A DNA stretch of 64,000 nt from assembly GCA_050943535.1 (NCBI GenBank), contig JBMNPJ010000002.1:248001-312000 (forward strand), in the 5' to 3' direction. This DNA comes from Massiliimalia sp050943535. Lineage in GTDB: Bacteria; Bacillota; Clostridia; Oscillospirales; Ruminococcaceae. Of this stretch, positions 15,870 to 24,785 are shown one piece after another (the stretch's first letter is position 1; each line of letters starts with the position of its first letter). The position numbers and the translations under genes are program-made. The notes beneath the pieces were generated by a model. The model ran no database searches. It saw only the letters and a program-made list of their open reading frames with translations, and was not told the origin of the DNA.

Positions 15870-16832
15870 TTATAATTTAAGAGCCTCGGACAGTTCTTCT
15901 ACATGTACATAAAGCCAGTTGAGCATTTTTTGGATCAGCGTTGCAATTGGCTGATATGTTTTTGCAATACATACAAGCTCGTCGGGGTGATAGTTGCAGA
16001 TACAATGCCAGAAGTACAATACGTACGGCATTGTTTTGATATCATACTCAGTAAGTGGAAAATGTTTTGTATAAGCTTGAATATATCTATTTAAACCTTC
16101 TGCATCCACAGCGCCTGTGCTGCAGCTAGGGCTTGCAAACACATAAGAAGTAATAACTTCGAGGCATACCGGTAACCGGCAGGCTGAAGACCAATCAATT
16201 ACTGTGAAATCATAGTCTTTTACGATTACTTGACCAATATGAAAGTCGCCGTGAGAATTTGCATAAGTCAATTTTCCAGCATCAATCTGAAATTTAGAAA
16301 TTCGTTCAAGATGCCGTATTTGCTCTTCCCAAATGGGGATAGTCTTCTGATTATCAGATTTTTTTGCTTTTTCAAGTTCATCGATATATTGTTGTTTTTT
16401 TACAATAGCTGTATCAGCGGTAAAAAAGTCCTTACCGAATCGTAATGGGAGCGGATCGTAGTCTTTTAAAGTCAAGGTTGTTTTCCCAAGAAACTCTACT
16501 GATTTTTCCAGATACCATTCTGGAGCACTGTTAATCGGTAGAATTTGCCCCTCAATATACTCCTGAACTGTAAACTGAAACTCTGATGTTTTGATAACGT
16601 ACTTTCCATCTTTACTTTTCAGGAGTCGTGCTACCTTATATCCACAACCATAAAGAAACTCAGTAATTAAGCCTTCATTTTCGATGTTTTCAAAAAATAA
16701 TGGTACGGTCTTCACAATATATTTTTGGTTATCTGCATTAATAAGATAAATTTTTGTACCGAAATGTTCATCAAGCAACGTGATATTGGAAACGTTTATA
16801 TCATAATTGCTCTCAATAAGCTGTGAATTCAT
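15870..16832 (-). CDS. Phosphotransferase (APH/CotS-like kinase fold)
   Basis: The 320-residue protein has the aminoglycoside phosphotransferase/choline kinase fold: the catalytic loop HGDFHIGQ (Brenner motif, HGD-x2) about residue 193 and the metal-binding VIDWS about 15 residues later, preceded by an N-lobe with KYIVKTV and TVQEYIEG. Substrate unknown: spore-coat CotS-like, homoserine-kinase-like or antibiotic kinases share these motifs. Start ATG 16832 follows CTCCGGAGG-type sequence (GGAGGTGACAG on the minus strand). The gene is AT-richer than its neighbours and monocistronic, so recent acquisition is possible. Confidence 0.85.
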   Translation of the reverse strand: MNSQLIESNYDINVSNITLLDEHFGTKIYLINADNQKYIVKTVPLFFENIENEGLITEFLYGCGYKVARLLKSKDGKYVIKTSEFQFTVQEYIEGQILPINSAPEWYLEKSVEFLGKTTLTLKDYDPLPLRFGKDFFTADTAIVKKQQYIDELEKAKKSDNQKTIPIWEEQIRHLERISKFQIDAGKLTYANSHGDFHIGQVIVKDYDFTVIDWSSACRLPVCLEVITSYVFASPSCSTGAVDAEGLNRYIQAYTKHFPLTEYDIKTMPYVLYFWHCICNYHPDELVCIAKTYQPIATLIQKMLNWLYVHVEELSEALKL

Positions 16833-16947
16833 TCTGTCACCTCCGGAGTATTTTTCTATTCCTCAGCAGTTTTATTTTGATTATTATAGTATATTCATCG
16901 TGATTTTTCAATGGACCAAATAGAAAATTGTTCTTTTCTTTTGTTTT

Positions 16948-16984
16948 AACAAAAAGGCAGTAGGAAACAAATCCTACTGTCTTT
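16948..16984 (-). terminator. Minus-strand terminator downstream of repeat copy B
   Basis: Stem GGCAGTAGGA (16956-16965)/TCCTACTGTC (16972-16981) is followed on the minus strand by TTTTT. It would end the hyuA transcript after passage through the repeat cluster, as in copies A, C, D and E. Confidence 0.75.
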
Positions 16985-17019
16985 ACTTTACCTAATGATT
17001 TAAAAAATAAGTATTGCAG

Positions 17020-17553
17020 GCACTAACTTTTGGTGGGCAGTGCCCACATCCACTGACGCTACGCTTGTATTCTGTCTGCTGAGAGAAAATCACTTGCGAT
17101 TTTCACTTTACTGACAAAGTACGCACCAAGGGTCATTTGCTCCGGCGCTTCGCCGGTTGGTACTGGGCAGCGGCAAGTTGCCGCCCCCAATAACACTACG
17201 CTCGCCAGGGGTTCACACCCCTGGACCCGAACCACCTGGCGGTGGGGCACTCACGCTACGCTCATATTCTGTCCGCTGAGAGAAAATCACTTGCGATTTT
17301 CACTTTACTGACAGAGTACGCACCAAAAGTCATTTGCTCCGGCGCTTCGCCGGTTGGTGCTGGGCAGCGGCAGGTTGCCGCACCCAATAACACTACGTTC
17401 GCCAGAGGTTCACACCCCTGGACCCAAAAAGGCTACGCTCGTATTCTATATGCTAAGAGAAATCACTTGCTATTTCCGCTTTACTCACAGAGTACGTACC
17501 AAAGGTCATTTGCTCCGGCGCTTCGCCGGTTGGCACCGGGCACTGCCCGGTTA
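17020..17553 (-). repeat. Mosaic palindromic repeat, copy B: three tandem units (3' UTR of hyuA)
   Basis: Three direct units start at 17069, 17266 and 17443 (periods 197 and 177 nt). The 20-nt difference corresponds to presence or absence of a CCACCTGGCGGTGG module. Each unit holds GAAAATC/GATTTTC (degenerate in unit three), CCGGCG-CTTC-CGCCGG and, in the first two, GCGGCAnGTTGCCGC and CCAGGGGTTCACACCCCTGG. The cluster is bracketed by the palindromes GTGGGCAGTGCCCAC (17033-17047) and CCGGGCACTGCCCGG (17536-17550), the latter touching the hyuA stop codon. Confidence 0.88.
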
Positions 17554-19551
17554 GAATCCGGCAGTCCCTACTGCACGAGCTGTAACGATGGTTCCCAGAT
17601 AAATCTGGCAGTTTCGTGCCTGTGCCTGATTGTCCTGAACCTGGGCAGTGACAGAAATTTTTCCCACGGCACCTCGTTTGATTGCTTCTTCTTTTGCAGT
17701 TTGTTTTGCCTGCTCACATGCATATTCTACTGCGTCTTCCAGCTCCTCAAAACTTCTGGTTTCCACAGTGCCAAATACCTGATATCCCGGATCTTCTTCC
17801 AGATCGGTAATCGGCCGGATTTCAATGGTGGAAACAGCACTGATGCTTCCCATAACAGCGCCCAGTGCATTGGCTACCTGATGATGCTGAGGGATTACTG
17901 CTTGGGTCCCCATGCGCTTTGCCACATCTTCTAAAAAGATGTGGATAGGAGCACCGATCCCTACTAAAGCATAGTCAGTGCGGAATAAAGAAGAAACGAG
18001 AGAGTCCTCTTTTGGTTGTTCCCCGTGATGATAACTTTCTCGGATAAGACGTTTTACCGCTGGATCGATGCCATTTTTTTGATAATCCGGATACCGGTTT
18101 TCCAAAATAGCTTCCACAATGTTCAGATACATTTTTTCCTTTACCAGATCATAAACCCGGTCAGCCAATTCTTCTACAGAAATTTCTAGATTGTATGCGG
18201 CGAATTCTGCTGCCAGCTGAGAAGCTTCGGTACAGTAGCGGTCATAGTCGCCTTTCAGGTGCATCATGTCGGTAGGAGTTAAACCGCAAATCTGGATGAT
18301 TCCATCCTGAATCAAACGGTCGGTTTTTAAGGTATAGATATCTTTTCCTACAGCTGCCGCTGCATCGGTAATCAGCAGAGGTTTTTCTTTCAGTGCCCGG
18401 CATAGAGCTTTTTCTTCCGGGGTGTATCGTGTGGTTTCTTCAATATCCCGCATGAGCAGGTAATGTTCATACAAAAAGCGGGTGTGGCGCCGAACCTTGA
18501 GGTTTTTTAGATGATCCAGAATACAAGGGTGCTGCTGCGCCGCAATGCACAAAGGAACCACCCGGTAATCCTCCAGATAAAGAGATTCATCCTGATAGTG
18601 GACAGCACTGTCGCCGCCCAAACCAAATGTTTTTACATAAAGTCCGTCTACGTAGGTTTTCCATTTGCCGATGGAAACCCCATTGGTAACAGTCACCGGA
18701 ACGCCGTCCCGTACCAGCGCAATGTCTGTGGTGGTTCCGCCCATATCCACTACAATAGTATTGGCTTTTTGAGTTAGATGGGTACTACCGATGACGCTGG
18801 CGGCAGGACCGCAAAGCAGAGTTTCTACAGGACGGAGGGCAGAGAATTTTTCAGACATTAAGCTGCCGTCACTGCGCACAATGGCAAAAGGTGCTTCAAT
18901 TTTCCGTGCAGCCAAAGCAGTTTTGACAGCGGATAAAAATTCTCCGATTACCGGAAATAGTCTGGCGTTGAGCAAAGTGCTGGAAGCTCGCTGAACCCAG
19001 TTGAGCTCAGAAAACAGCTCGTGTCCGCAGACAACAGGCAGACAACTTTTTTGTTCAAATAATGCTTTGGCTTTTTTTTCGATGACAGCACCGTTTCTCA
19101 TGGCGAATTTTTCTACAATGGCTGCACCATCCAGGTCATCCAATCCATTTTCAATTCGTGCTGCAAAATGATCCCAGTCCGGTTCCTGTTCTACTTTTCC
19201 GGAAAAGGTGGTTTCACATGGTTCAAAATCAATTTCTTCGGTAGGGGGCAGGCCATAATCTGCGCCAACGTGATCCAGGGTAGCCTGTTCACCGCCGAAC
19301 ACAAACAGTTTTGCACGACCGCCCTTGTCTTCTACGCAGGCGTTAGTTGCCAAAGTAGTGGATAACGCAATAACCTGGGCTTTTCTTGCCAGATCCAGGG
19401 GAAGCTGATCGATAGCTTCTAAAATACCGATTGACAGATTGTTTTTGGTGGTCAGGGCTTTGGCGGTTCCTAAAATTTTTCCGTCTTCAAAATCAAAAAT
19501 AACCGCATCCGTGTAGGTGCCGCCAGTATCAATTCCAATTCCCACTTCCAT
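17551..19551 (-). CDS. Hydantoinase/oxoprolinase family protein (HyuA-like)
   Basis: A 666-residue ASKHA-fold enzyme: it opens with the phosphate-binding DTGGTYTDAV (residues 8-17) and has the second nucleotide-binding motif VVDMGGTTTDIAL near residue 270. Family members perform ATP-dependent ring opening of hydantoins or 5-oxoproline, or act as acetone/acetophenone carboxylase subunits. The HyuB partner that usually accompanies HyuA is not adjacent, so the substrate is open. Start ATG 19551 follows TAGGAGTGATTAT on the minus strand. The stop codon TAA is directly followed (0 nt) by the palindrome CCGGGCAGTGCCCGG of repeat copy B. Confidence 0.88.
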   Translation of the reverse strand: MEVGIGIDTGGTYTDAVIFDFEDGKILGTAKALTTKNNLSIGILEAIDQLPLDLARKAQVIALSTTLATNACVEDKGGRAKLFVFGGEQATLDHVGADYGLPPTEEIDFEPCETTFSGKVEQEPDWDHFAARIENGLDDLDGAAIVEKFAMRNGAVIEKKAKALFEQKSCLPVVCGHELFSELNWVQRASSTLLNARLFPVIGEFLSAVKTALAARKIEAPFAIVRSDGSLMSEKFSALRPVETLLCGPAASVIGSTHLTQKANTIVVDMGGTTTDIALVRDGVPVTVTNGVSIGKWKTYVDGLYVKTFGLGGDSAVHYQDESLYLEDYRVVPLCIAAQQHPCILDHLKNLKVRRHTRFLYEHYLLMRDIEETTRYTPEEKALCRALKEKPLLITDAAAAVGKDIYTLKTDRLIQDGIIQICGLTPTDMMHLKGDYDRYCTEASQLAAEFAAYNLEISVEELADRVYDLVKEKMYLNIVEAILENRYPDYQKNGIDPAVKRLIRESYHHGEQPKEDSLVSSLFRTDYALVGIGAPIHIFLEDVAKRMGTQAVIPQHHQVANALGAVMGSISAVSTIEIRPITDLEEDPGYQVFGTVETRSFEELEDAVEYACEQAKQTAKEEAIKRGAVGKISVTAQVQDNQAQARNCQIYLGTIVTARAVGTAGF

Positions 19552-19709
19552 ATAATCACTCCTAATCAGATGATAAAATCGTTTTATCTTAGGAGTAGCG
19601 TATTCCTTTTTCCAGCGGATGTCAATTGAAAAATGTAAGGTGCGCAGGATTTTACATGAAATAGATAAAATTTTACTATGATAAACTGGAAAACCCTTGA
19701 TATCAATGG

Positions 19710-20756
19710 TTATGGAACAGAAAGTATCCCATTTGCATCTGCACGGAGCGTAACATTTCGGTTGGTGATCAGCTCGCCGCTGGAAGCCAGATAGTAGGCT
19801 TTGTTGTTTAAAATGAGCAGTCCGGTTTGCATCTGTCCGGAGGAGTTAAAGTAATATCGCTTTCCGCTGATTGTCTGCCAGCCGGTAACCATGGCACCGG
19901 AAGGGTCAAAAAAGTACCAGTATCCGTCGATCTTCTGCCAGCGGAATACCATGGCGCCGTCATCCCCCAGATAGTACCACTTTCCTTCGTCGTGAAGCCA
20001 TCCGGTTTGCATTTGTCCGGAGGGGTTAAAGTAATACCACTTTCCGTCAATTTGGTGCCATCCTACTGCATTGTTGCCGTCAGGCAGCCGATAATACCAG
20101 ATGCCGTCCAGTTTGTACCATCCGCTTTTGGGGAATCCATTGGTTCCGGAAGCGGGTATAATAGTAGGAAAGTCCTTAAAGCACCGGTTTAAATCTACAT
20201 CGCCGGAAATGCCGGGAATACTTCCCTGACTGGTGAACTGCCACATATCCGCAGGCCCCCGGTAGGTAAGCTGGGAACCATACTGGGCAATCCAGACTGT
20301 ATAGGGGATTCGGCTCATATGCAGTTTGCTTTCTGCCCAGCAGCGGCTGACATAAATGCCCGGATAAAATCCTGCATCCCGCAGCATATTCAGATAAGTT
20401 AAGGCGATTTCGGTCAAAGCGTCCCTGGAAAGGGAACCCTGACGCTGTTCGTTTTCGATGTCGTAATAGATGGGAAAAGCAAACTTTTTCCCTTTGAGCA
20501 GGCCGATGGTAAACTCGGCTTCTTTCCGTGCAAATTCTACTGTATCTGCGGCAGAATAATAATAGGCCCCGATGGGAAGTCCTGCTTTGGTAAATCCTTC
20601 ATAATGGGTTTGAAAGCTGGTATCTTCCATAATTCGGTGACTGGTACCCCAGCCGGTTACACCGCAGCGGAGAATGGCGCCGAATACTGATTTGGCAGTG
20701 GTTTCATACTGTATGACCGGCTGATAATAGCTGACATCAAGTACAAGTTCATTCAT
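19710..20756 (-). CDS. GH25 lysozyme with cell-wall-binding repeats
   Basis: The 348-residue protein has an N-terminal glycoside hydrolase 25 domain (D7 in LDVSYYQP and the catalytic D99-x-E101 in YYDIENEQ), which cleaves N-acetylmuramoyl linkages, followed from about residue 215 by five to six CW_binding (choline/glucan-binding type) repeats of the form GWxxIDGKWYYFNPSGQMxTGW. No signal peptide is visible, as is common for spore- or phage-related GH25 enzymes. I chose ATG 20756 because AAGGAGGGA precedes it; the upstream ATG 20807 lacks one. It is divergent from the germination operon, so a role in spore or wall turnover is possible but unproven. Confidence 0.93.
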   Translation of the reverse strand: MNELVLDVSYYQPVIQYETTAKSVFGAILRCGVTGWGTSHRIMEDTSFQTHYEGFTKAGLPIGAYYYSAADTVEFARKEAEFTIGLLKGKKFAFPIYYDIENEQRQGSLSRDALTEIALTYLNMLRDAGFYPGIYVSRCWAESKLHMSRIPYTVWIAQYGSQLTYRGPADMWQFTSQGSIPGISGDVDLNRCFKDFPTIIPASGTNGFPKSGWYKLDGIWYYRLPDGNNAVGWHQIDGKWYYFNPSGQMQTGWLHDEGKWYYLGDDGAMVFRWQKIDGYWYFFDPSGAMVTGWQTISGKRYYFNSSGQMQTGLLILNNKAYYLASSGELITNRNVTLRADANGILSVP

Positions 20757-20893
20757 AAAATCCCTCCTTTTTTGCAGTATATGTGAAAAAATAAGGATAG
20801 GTACCACAGCAGACTTTCTTCACCGCCATGTATGAATTTCCTGAGTTTGGGAATACTGTTTTCAGGATTTTATTGGAGGAAAGGAATGGTTTT

Positions 20894-22408
20894 ATGGCGG
20901 AAACAAATAATAATTCGGCTGTGCAGGTACCGGATCAGCTGAAAGCGTCACTGAATGAAAACCTGGTGACAATTCAAGGGAAATGTGACCGTTCCAGCGA
21001 TTTAAATGTGCGGCAGGTAGAAATCGGAAATTTGCAGGTTGCTTTGCTGATCACAGAGGGAATGGTAAATCTGCAAACCCTGAGTGAAATGATTATTGAA
21101 CCTTTGCTCAGTCTGCCTCGTGAGGGAGAAATGACCCCTGAAAAACTGTACCGTCAAATTGAGGAACACACAATTTTAGCAGCAGACCTGAAAGATTTTT
21201 ATTCTTTTGATGAGCTGTTTAATTTTATCATGTCAGGGTTTGCGGTCATCCTGATCGATGGTCTGGCGGTGGGGATTGCCCTGGGAGCACAGGGATTCAG
21301 TTTTCGCTCTATCAGTGAACCGTCCAGCGAAGTCAATGAAATGGGGTCCCGGGAGGGGTTTACCGAACCGCTCCGGATCAATATGACCATGATTCGGCGA
21401 AGAATCAAAAATCCCCAACTGAAATTTGAACTGTTTAAAATGGGAACATTAAGCAAAACCGATGTGGCGCTGGTGTATTTGACCAATACCGTGTCCCAGA
21501 GTTTGCTGCGTCAGCTGAGAAGACAATTACAGAACACCCAGCTGGAGGCAATTTTAACATCGGGATATCTCCGCCCCTTTTTGGAAGGAAAGCATTCTTC
21601 TCTGTTTTCCGATGTGGGTCATACCGAACGTCCGGATACCCTATGTGCCAAAATTCAGGAGGGACGAGTGGGCATTTTGATTGATGGTACGCCTTTTTGT
21701 CTTATCGTCCCGTATTTATTCTCTGAAAATTTTCAGAGTGTGGATGATTATGCCCATAAGCCTTACTATGCCAGCTTTGTCCGCATTTTAAAGTATGTTT
21801 CTTTTCTGATTGCCATTTTCCTTCCCGGAACCTATGTGGCAGTGGGCACTTATCACCCGGAACTGTTTCCGGATTCCCTTTTATTTAATATTGTGTCGGC
21901 ACAGGAAACTACCCCGTTTCCGTTGGTATTGGAAGCTTTGGTAATTCATTTTATTTATGAAATCATGAGGGAAGCAGGGCTTCGCCTGCCTCGTCCGGTA
22001 GGGCATGCGGTCAGCATTGTAGGTGCTTTGGTCATTGGGGACGCCGCGGTGACTGCCGGATTGATTGGTTCTCCCATGGTTTTGGTCGTTGCTTTGACGG
22101 CAATCGCATCCTTTGTGGTGCCGTCTTTGCAGGAACCCATGTCCTTTTTGCGGTTTGCCTTTATTATTGTGGGAGGAATGTGGGGTCTTTATGGAATTGC
22201 CTTGGCAAGTGCTATGGTACTGACCAATGCCTGTGCCCTGACTGCGTTTGGGGTACCGTATCTGACTCCGATTGCACCGTTTGACCTGCATGCCATGCGG
22301 GATACTTTTATCCGGGCAAGCTTTCGGATCCTTCAGCGGAGAACTGCCAAAATTCAGCGACTCACGGGAGTGCATATGAGTCAGGAGGAACCGGAACATG
22401 AAAATTAA
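20894..22408 (+). CDS. gerAA: Spore germination protein, GerA family A subunit
   Basis: The 504-residue protein is the A subunit of a GerA-type nutrient germinant receptor of the spore inner membrane: a soluble N-terminal domain followed by several membrane helices (about residues 300-470) including the conserved ETTPFP and SFVVPSLQEPMSFLRFA segments. ATG 20894 is preceded at 9 nt by GGAGGAAAGG; the earlier ATG at 20828 has no ribosome site. It overlaps gerAB by 11 nt and gerAB overlaps gerAC, showing translational coupling of a complete A-B-C receptor. The germinant is unknown. A sigma-G promoter could not be read with confidence. Confidence 0.95.
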   Translation: MAETNNNSAVQVPDQLKASLNENLVTIQGKCDRSSDLNVRQVEIGNLQVALLITEGMVNLQTLSEMIIEPLLSLPREGEMTPEKLYRQIEEHTILAADLKDFYSFDELFNFIMSGFAVILIDGLAVGIALGAQGFSFRSISEPSSEVNEMGSREGFTEPLRINMTMIRRRIKNPQLKFELFKMGTLSKTDVALVYLTNTVSQSLLRQLRRQLQNTQLEAILTSGYLRPFLEGKHSSLFSDVGHTERPDTLCAKIQEGRVGILIDGTPFCLIVPYLFSENFQSVDDYAHKPYYASFVRILKYVSFLIAIFLPGTYVAVGTYHPELFPDSLLFNIVSAQETTPFPLVLEALVIHFIYEIMREAGLRLPRPVGHAVSIVGALVIGDAAVTAGLIGSPMVLVVALTAIASFVVPSLQEPMSFLRFAFIIVGGMWGLYGIALASAMVLTNACALTAFGVPYLTPIAPFDLHAMRDTFIRASFRILQRRTAKIQRLTGVHMSQEEPEHEN

Positions 22409-23510
22409 AATCAGTGGATATCAGATGGTAACCATGCTGTTTTTGTGCCGGATGTTTTCTACCTTGACCTATTCGCCTGGAGGAAAACAGGTAGAGGGGA
22501 TTGTAATTTTGGCGGCAGATTTAACTGCTTTGATTTTAGCTTTGATTTTGTCAGTTCCTCTCTTGCTTCTTATGAGAAAACTGCCAGACCACAATTTTTT
22601 GCAGATGTGTGATGGGGTCTCAAAAGTGTTTGGCAATTTGGTGCGGGGATATTTTTTGATTTTAATGTGGATGGTGGCGGTGAATACCTGTACCCATTTT
22701 ACCAATTTTATGACCAATGCGGTTTTTATTCACGCTTCTCGCTTTTTGATTATGGTTACCTTTACAGCGGCCTGCGCCTATGGGGTTTATCAGGGACTGG
22801 AAGGAATTGCAAGGGCAACTTCGTTAATTCTAATTTTGTTTTTGGCTTCCGTTTTGCTGATTCTTGTTACTTCTATTCCCAATATAGACTGGATCAATTT
22901 AAAGCCGCCGGTTGACAGTTCCTGGAAAGAGTTTTTTCCAATTGTGATGGAAGGGGTGTCTAAAACCCTGGAATTTGTGGTACTGCTGGTACTGTTTCCT
23001 CAAGTAAAAGGCAGTTTTACAAGAATTTCTCTGGGATATTTGCTGTTCGGCGGCATTGGTTTTTTAACCATCGGGGGAATCACTGTATTAATTTTAGGAG
23101 ATTACACCACACAGCAGATGTTTCCTTTTTATACCATTGCTTCCATGGTGGAAAGTGATGTATTACAGCGGCTGGATGCTCTGCATATGATTATCTGGGT
23201 TTTAGTAAGTTATGTGAAATTAACGGTGTATCTTTTGACAGTAACCCGGATTTTACAGGACTTTTTGCCCATTCCTCAAAAGAAACTGGGCTTTTGGATT
23301 GCCACAGGAGGAACTTTGTTAGGGGCGATTTTCCTGGGAACATCTTACGCAGCCGGCAATGTAATTTACTTTTTCATTATCAATGGCATTCCAACCATCC
23401 TTGCAGTAGGGGTGATTCCCATTTTGCTGAGGCTATTTGGAAAAAAACAATTGGAGGGAATTTCAGAAACCGCAAGAACTCCAGGAAAGAAAGAGGATGG
23501 TGGAAGTTGA
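22398..23510 (+). CDS. gerAB: Spore germination protein, GerA family B subunit
   Basis: A 370-residue polytopic membrane protein of the APC superfamily with about ten hydrophobic segments, starting KIKISGYQMVTMLFLCRMF. In GerA receptors the B subunit is the likely germinant-binding and ion-path protein. ATG 22398 lies inside the end of gerAA with GAGGAACCGGA as its ribosome site. The last codons hold the TTG start of gerAC, so the order A-B-C is fully coupled. Confidence 0.94.
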   Translation: MKIKISGYQMVTMLFLCRMFSTLTYSPGGKQVEGIVILAADLTALILALILSVPLLLLMRKLPDHNFLQMCDGVSKVFGNLVRGYFLILMWMVAVNTCTHFTNFMTNAVFIHASRFLIMVTFTAACAYGVYQGLEGIARATSLILILFLASVLLILVTSIPNIDWINLKPPVDSSWKEFFPIVMEGVSKTLEFVVLLVLFPQVKGSFTRISLGYLLFGGIGFLTIGGITVLILGDYTTQQMFPFYTIASMVESDVLQRLDALHMIIWVLVSYVKLTVYLLTVTRILQDFLPIPQKKLGFWIATGGTLLGAIFLGTSYAAGNVIYFFIINGIPTILAVGVIPILLRLFGKKQLEGISETARTPGKKEDGGS

Positions 23511-24673
23511 CAATAAAAAAGTTATTTCAATATTTCCTGGTACTGGGTGCAATTGTGGGGATTTGTTTTAGCTTTACAGGTTGCATCCCCAGCCATCAAT
23601 TAAATGAAACAGCAATTGTACAGGCCATTGGACTGGATTTGGAAGAAGGTACGGGAAATTATAAAATTACATTGCAGATTTACAGTCCCAAAGGAGCGGG
23701 AGCCAGTACAGCCATTGATACCAGCAAAAATAATTCCAGTGTGATCACAACATCTGGAAAAACCATTTCTTCTGCCATGCGGGACGCTACAGTCCATCAG
23801 GGGAAGTCTATTTTTTCCGGACATAACCGGATTATTGTCATTGGACGGAGTTTGGCAGAAAAAGGAATCGAAGAGATTTTCAGTTATTTTAACCGGGATC
23901 CTTTGACTCGGTTAAATGTACCAGTCATGATGGCAGATCAAACCGCAGAGGAAATTGTGACTACTAATATTGACCAGGGGATTTTAGCCGCAGAAACCAT
24001 TCGCGATATTTTGGACAACAGCCAAGAAAATGGCTATGTATACACCTGTCCCTATTACTTGTTGGCAAAAAATATGAGTTTGTATGAAGGATGCGGAGCA
24101 ATTCCCGTAGTCAGTTTCAGCGATCAGAAGCAGGAAGATGATAACAGCATCCCTTTGGTGACAAACCTGCAGATCAGGAATACTGCTGTTTTTAAAAATT
24201 ATCAGTGGGTAGGAGATTTAGATGAATCTCAGACACGAGGATTGGTACTGTTGTCCGATCAAATGGAAAAGACGGTTTTGCTTCCTGAAGGGCATAATTC
24301 TGTGGGGATCTATCAGTGCAACGCCAGTCTAAAACCGGAAATTACAGAAGATCAGACTGTTCAGTTTCATCTGAAAGTACGTGCTAAAGCTGCTTTGGAA
24401 GAGCGGGGAGAGGAGGAAGAAATTCCCCTGACTCAATTGCAGAATCAAAGTGCCCAGCTGCTGGAACAGGAAGTCCAGCAAGCGTTTGGAGTGATTGTGA
24501 ATCAATATGGGGCAGATATTTTATACTTGAAAGATCTGATGATTCAGGAAGATGTCCAGTTTTGGGAACAGCAGGAGGATGCGTTTGCATCTCAATTTTC
24601 TGATATCAAATTGACCACAGATATTCAGGTGTCCATTGACCGTGTGGGTCTGGAGACAGAAACTGCTAGATAG
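23507..24673 (+). CDS. gerAC: Spore germination lipoprotein, GerA family C subunit
   Basis: The 388-residue lipoprotein begins with a signal peptide and lipobox SFTGC (acylated cysteine near residue 25) and shows the GerC pattern: ETAIVQAIGLDLEEG at the N-terminus, GHNRIIVIGRSLAEKGI, and the late C-terminal domain. It is anchored in the spore inner membrane and needed for receptor assembly. The start is TTG 23507, overlapping the gerAB stop codon by 3 nt, with GAGGATGGTGG before it; upstream in-frame codons within gerAB do not resemble the family. The operon ends in a strong terminator. Confidence 0.93.
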   Translation: MTIKKLFQYFLVLGAIVGICFSFTGCIPSHQLNETAIVQAIGLDLEEGTGNYKITLQIYSPKGAGASTAIDTSKNNSSVITTSGKTISSAMRDATVHQGKSIFSGHNRIIVIGRSLAEKGIEEIFSYFNRDPLTRLNVPVMMADQTAEEIVTTNIDQGILAAETIRDILDNSQENGYVYTCPYYLLAKNMSLYEGCGAIPVVSFSDQKQEDDNSIPLVTNLQIRNTAVFKNYQWVGDLDESQTRGLVLLSDQMEKTVLLPEGHNSVGIYQCNASLKPEITEDQTVQFHLKVRAKAALEERGEEEEIPLTQLQNQSAQLLEQEVQQAFGVIVNQYGADILYLKDLMIQEDVQFWEQQEDAFASQFSDIKLTTDIQVSIDRVGLETETAR

Positions 24674-24674
24674 T

Positions 24675-24716
24675 AAAAAACACTTGCAGACTTTTTATAG
24701 TCTGCAAGTGTTTTTT
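24675..24716. terminator. Bidirectional terminator between gerAC and glycosyltransferase gene
   Basis: An 18-bp inverted repeat (24675-24692 with 24699-24716) has A6 on one side and T6 on the other, so it can end both converging transcripts. Confidence 0.92.
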
Positions 24717-24785
24717 GTGTGTTCGCAAAAAGGATAAGCTTACAAAAATTTTTTATCTAGGGATTAGATAATCTTAAGGGAAGCA

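Noticed and set aside
17020..17550. Possible CRISPR array in the tandem repeat cluster
   Set aside because: Units are 177-197 nt, almost wholly alike, with hairpin modules inside; there is no alternation of short repeats and unique ~30-40 nt spacers and no cas gene nearby.
17242..17934. 230-residue plus-strand open frame across repeat copy B and the end of hyuA
   Set aside because: It runs antisense through hyuA and through hairpin repeats, has no ribosome site and low-complexity content; hyuA on the minus strand is the clear gene.
20832..20858. Sigma-G promoter (TGAATT ... AATACTG) before gerAA
   Set aside because: Spacing is about 13 nt instead of 17-18 and the -10 match is weak.
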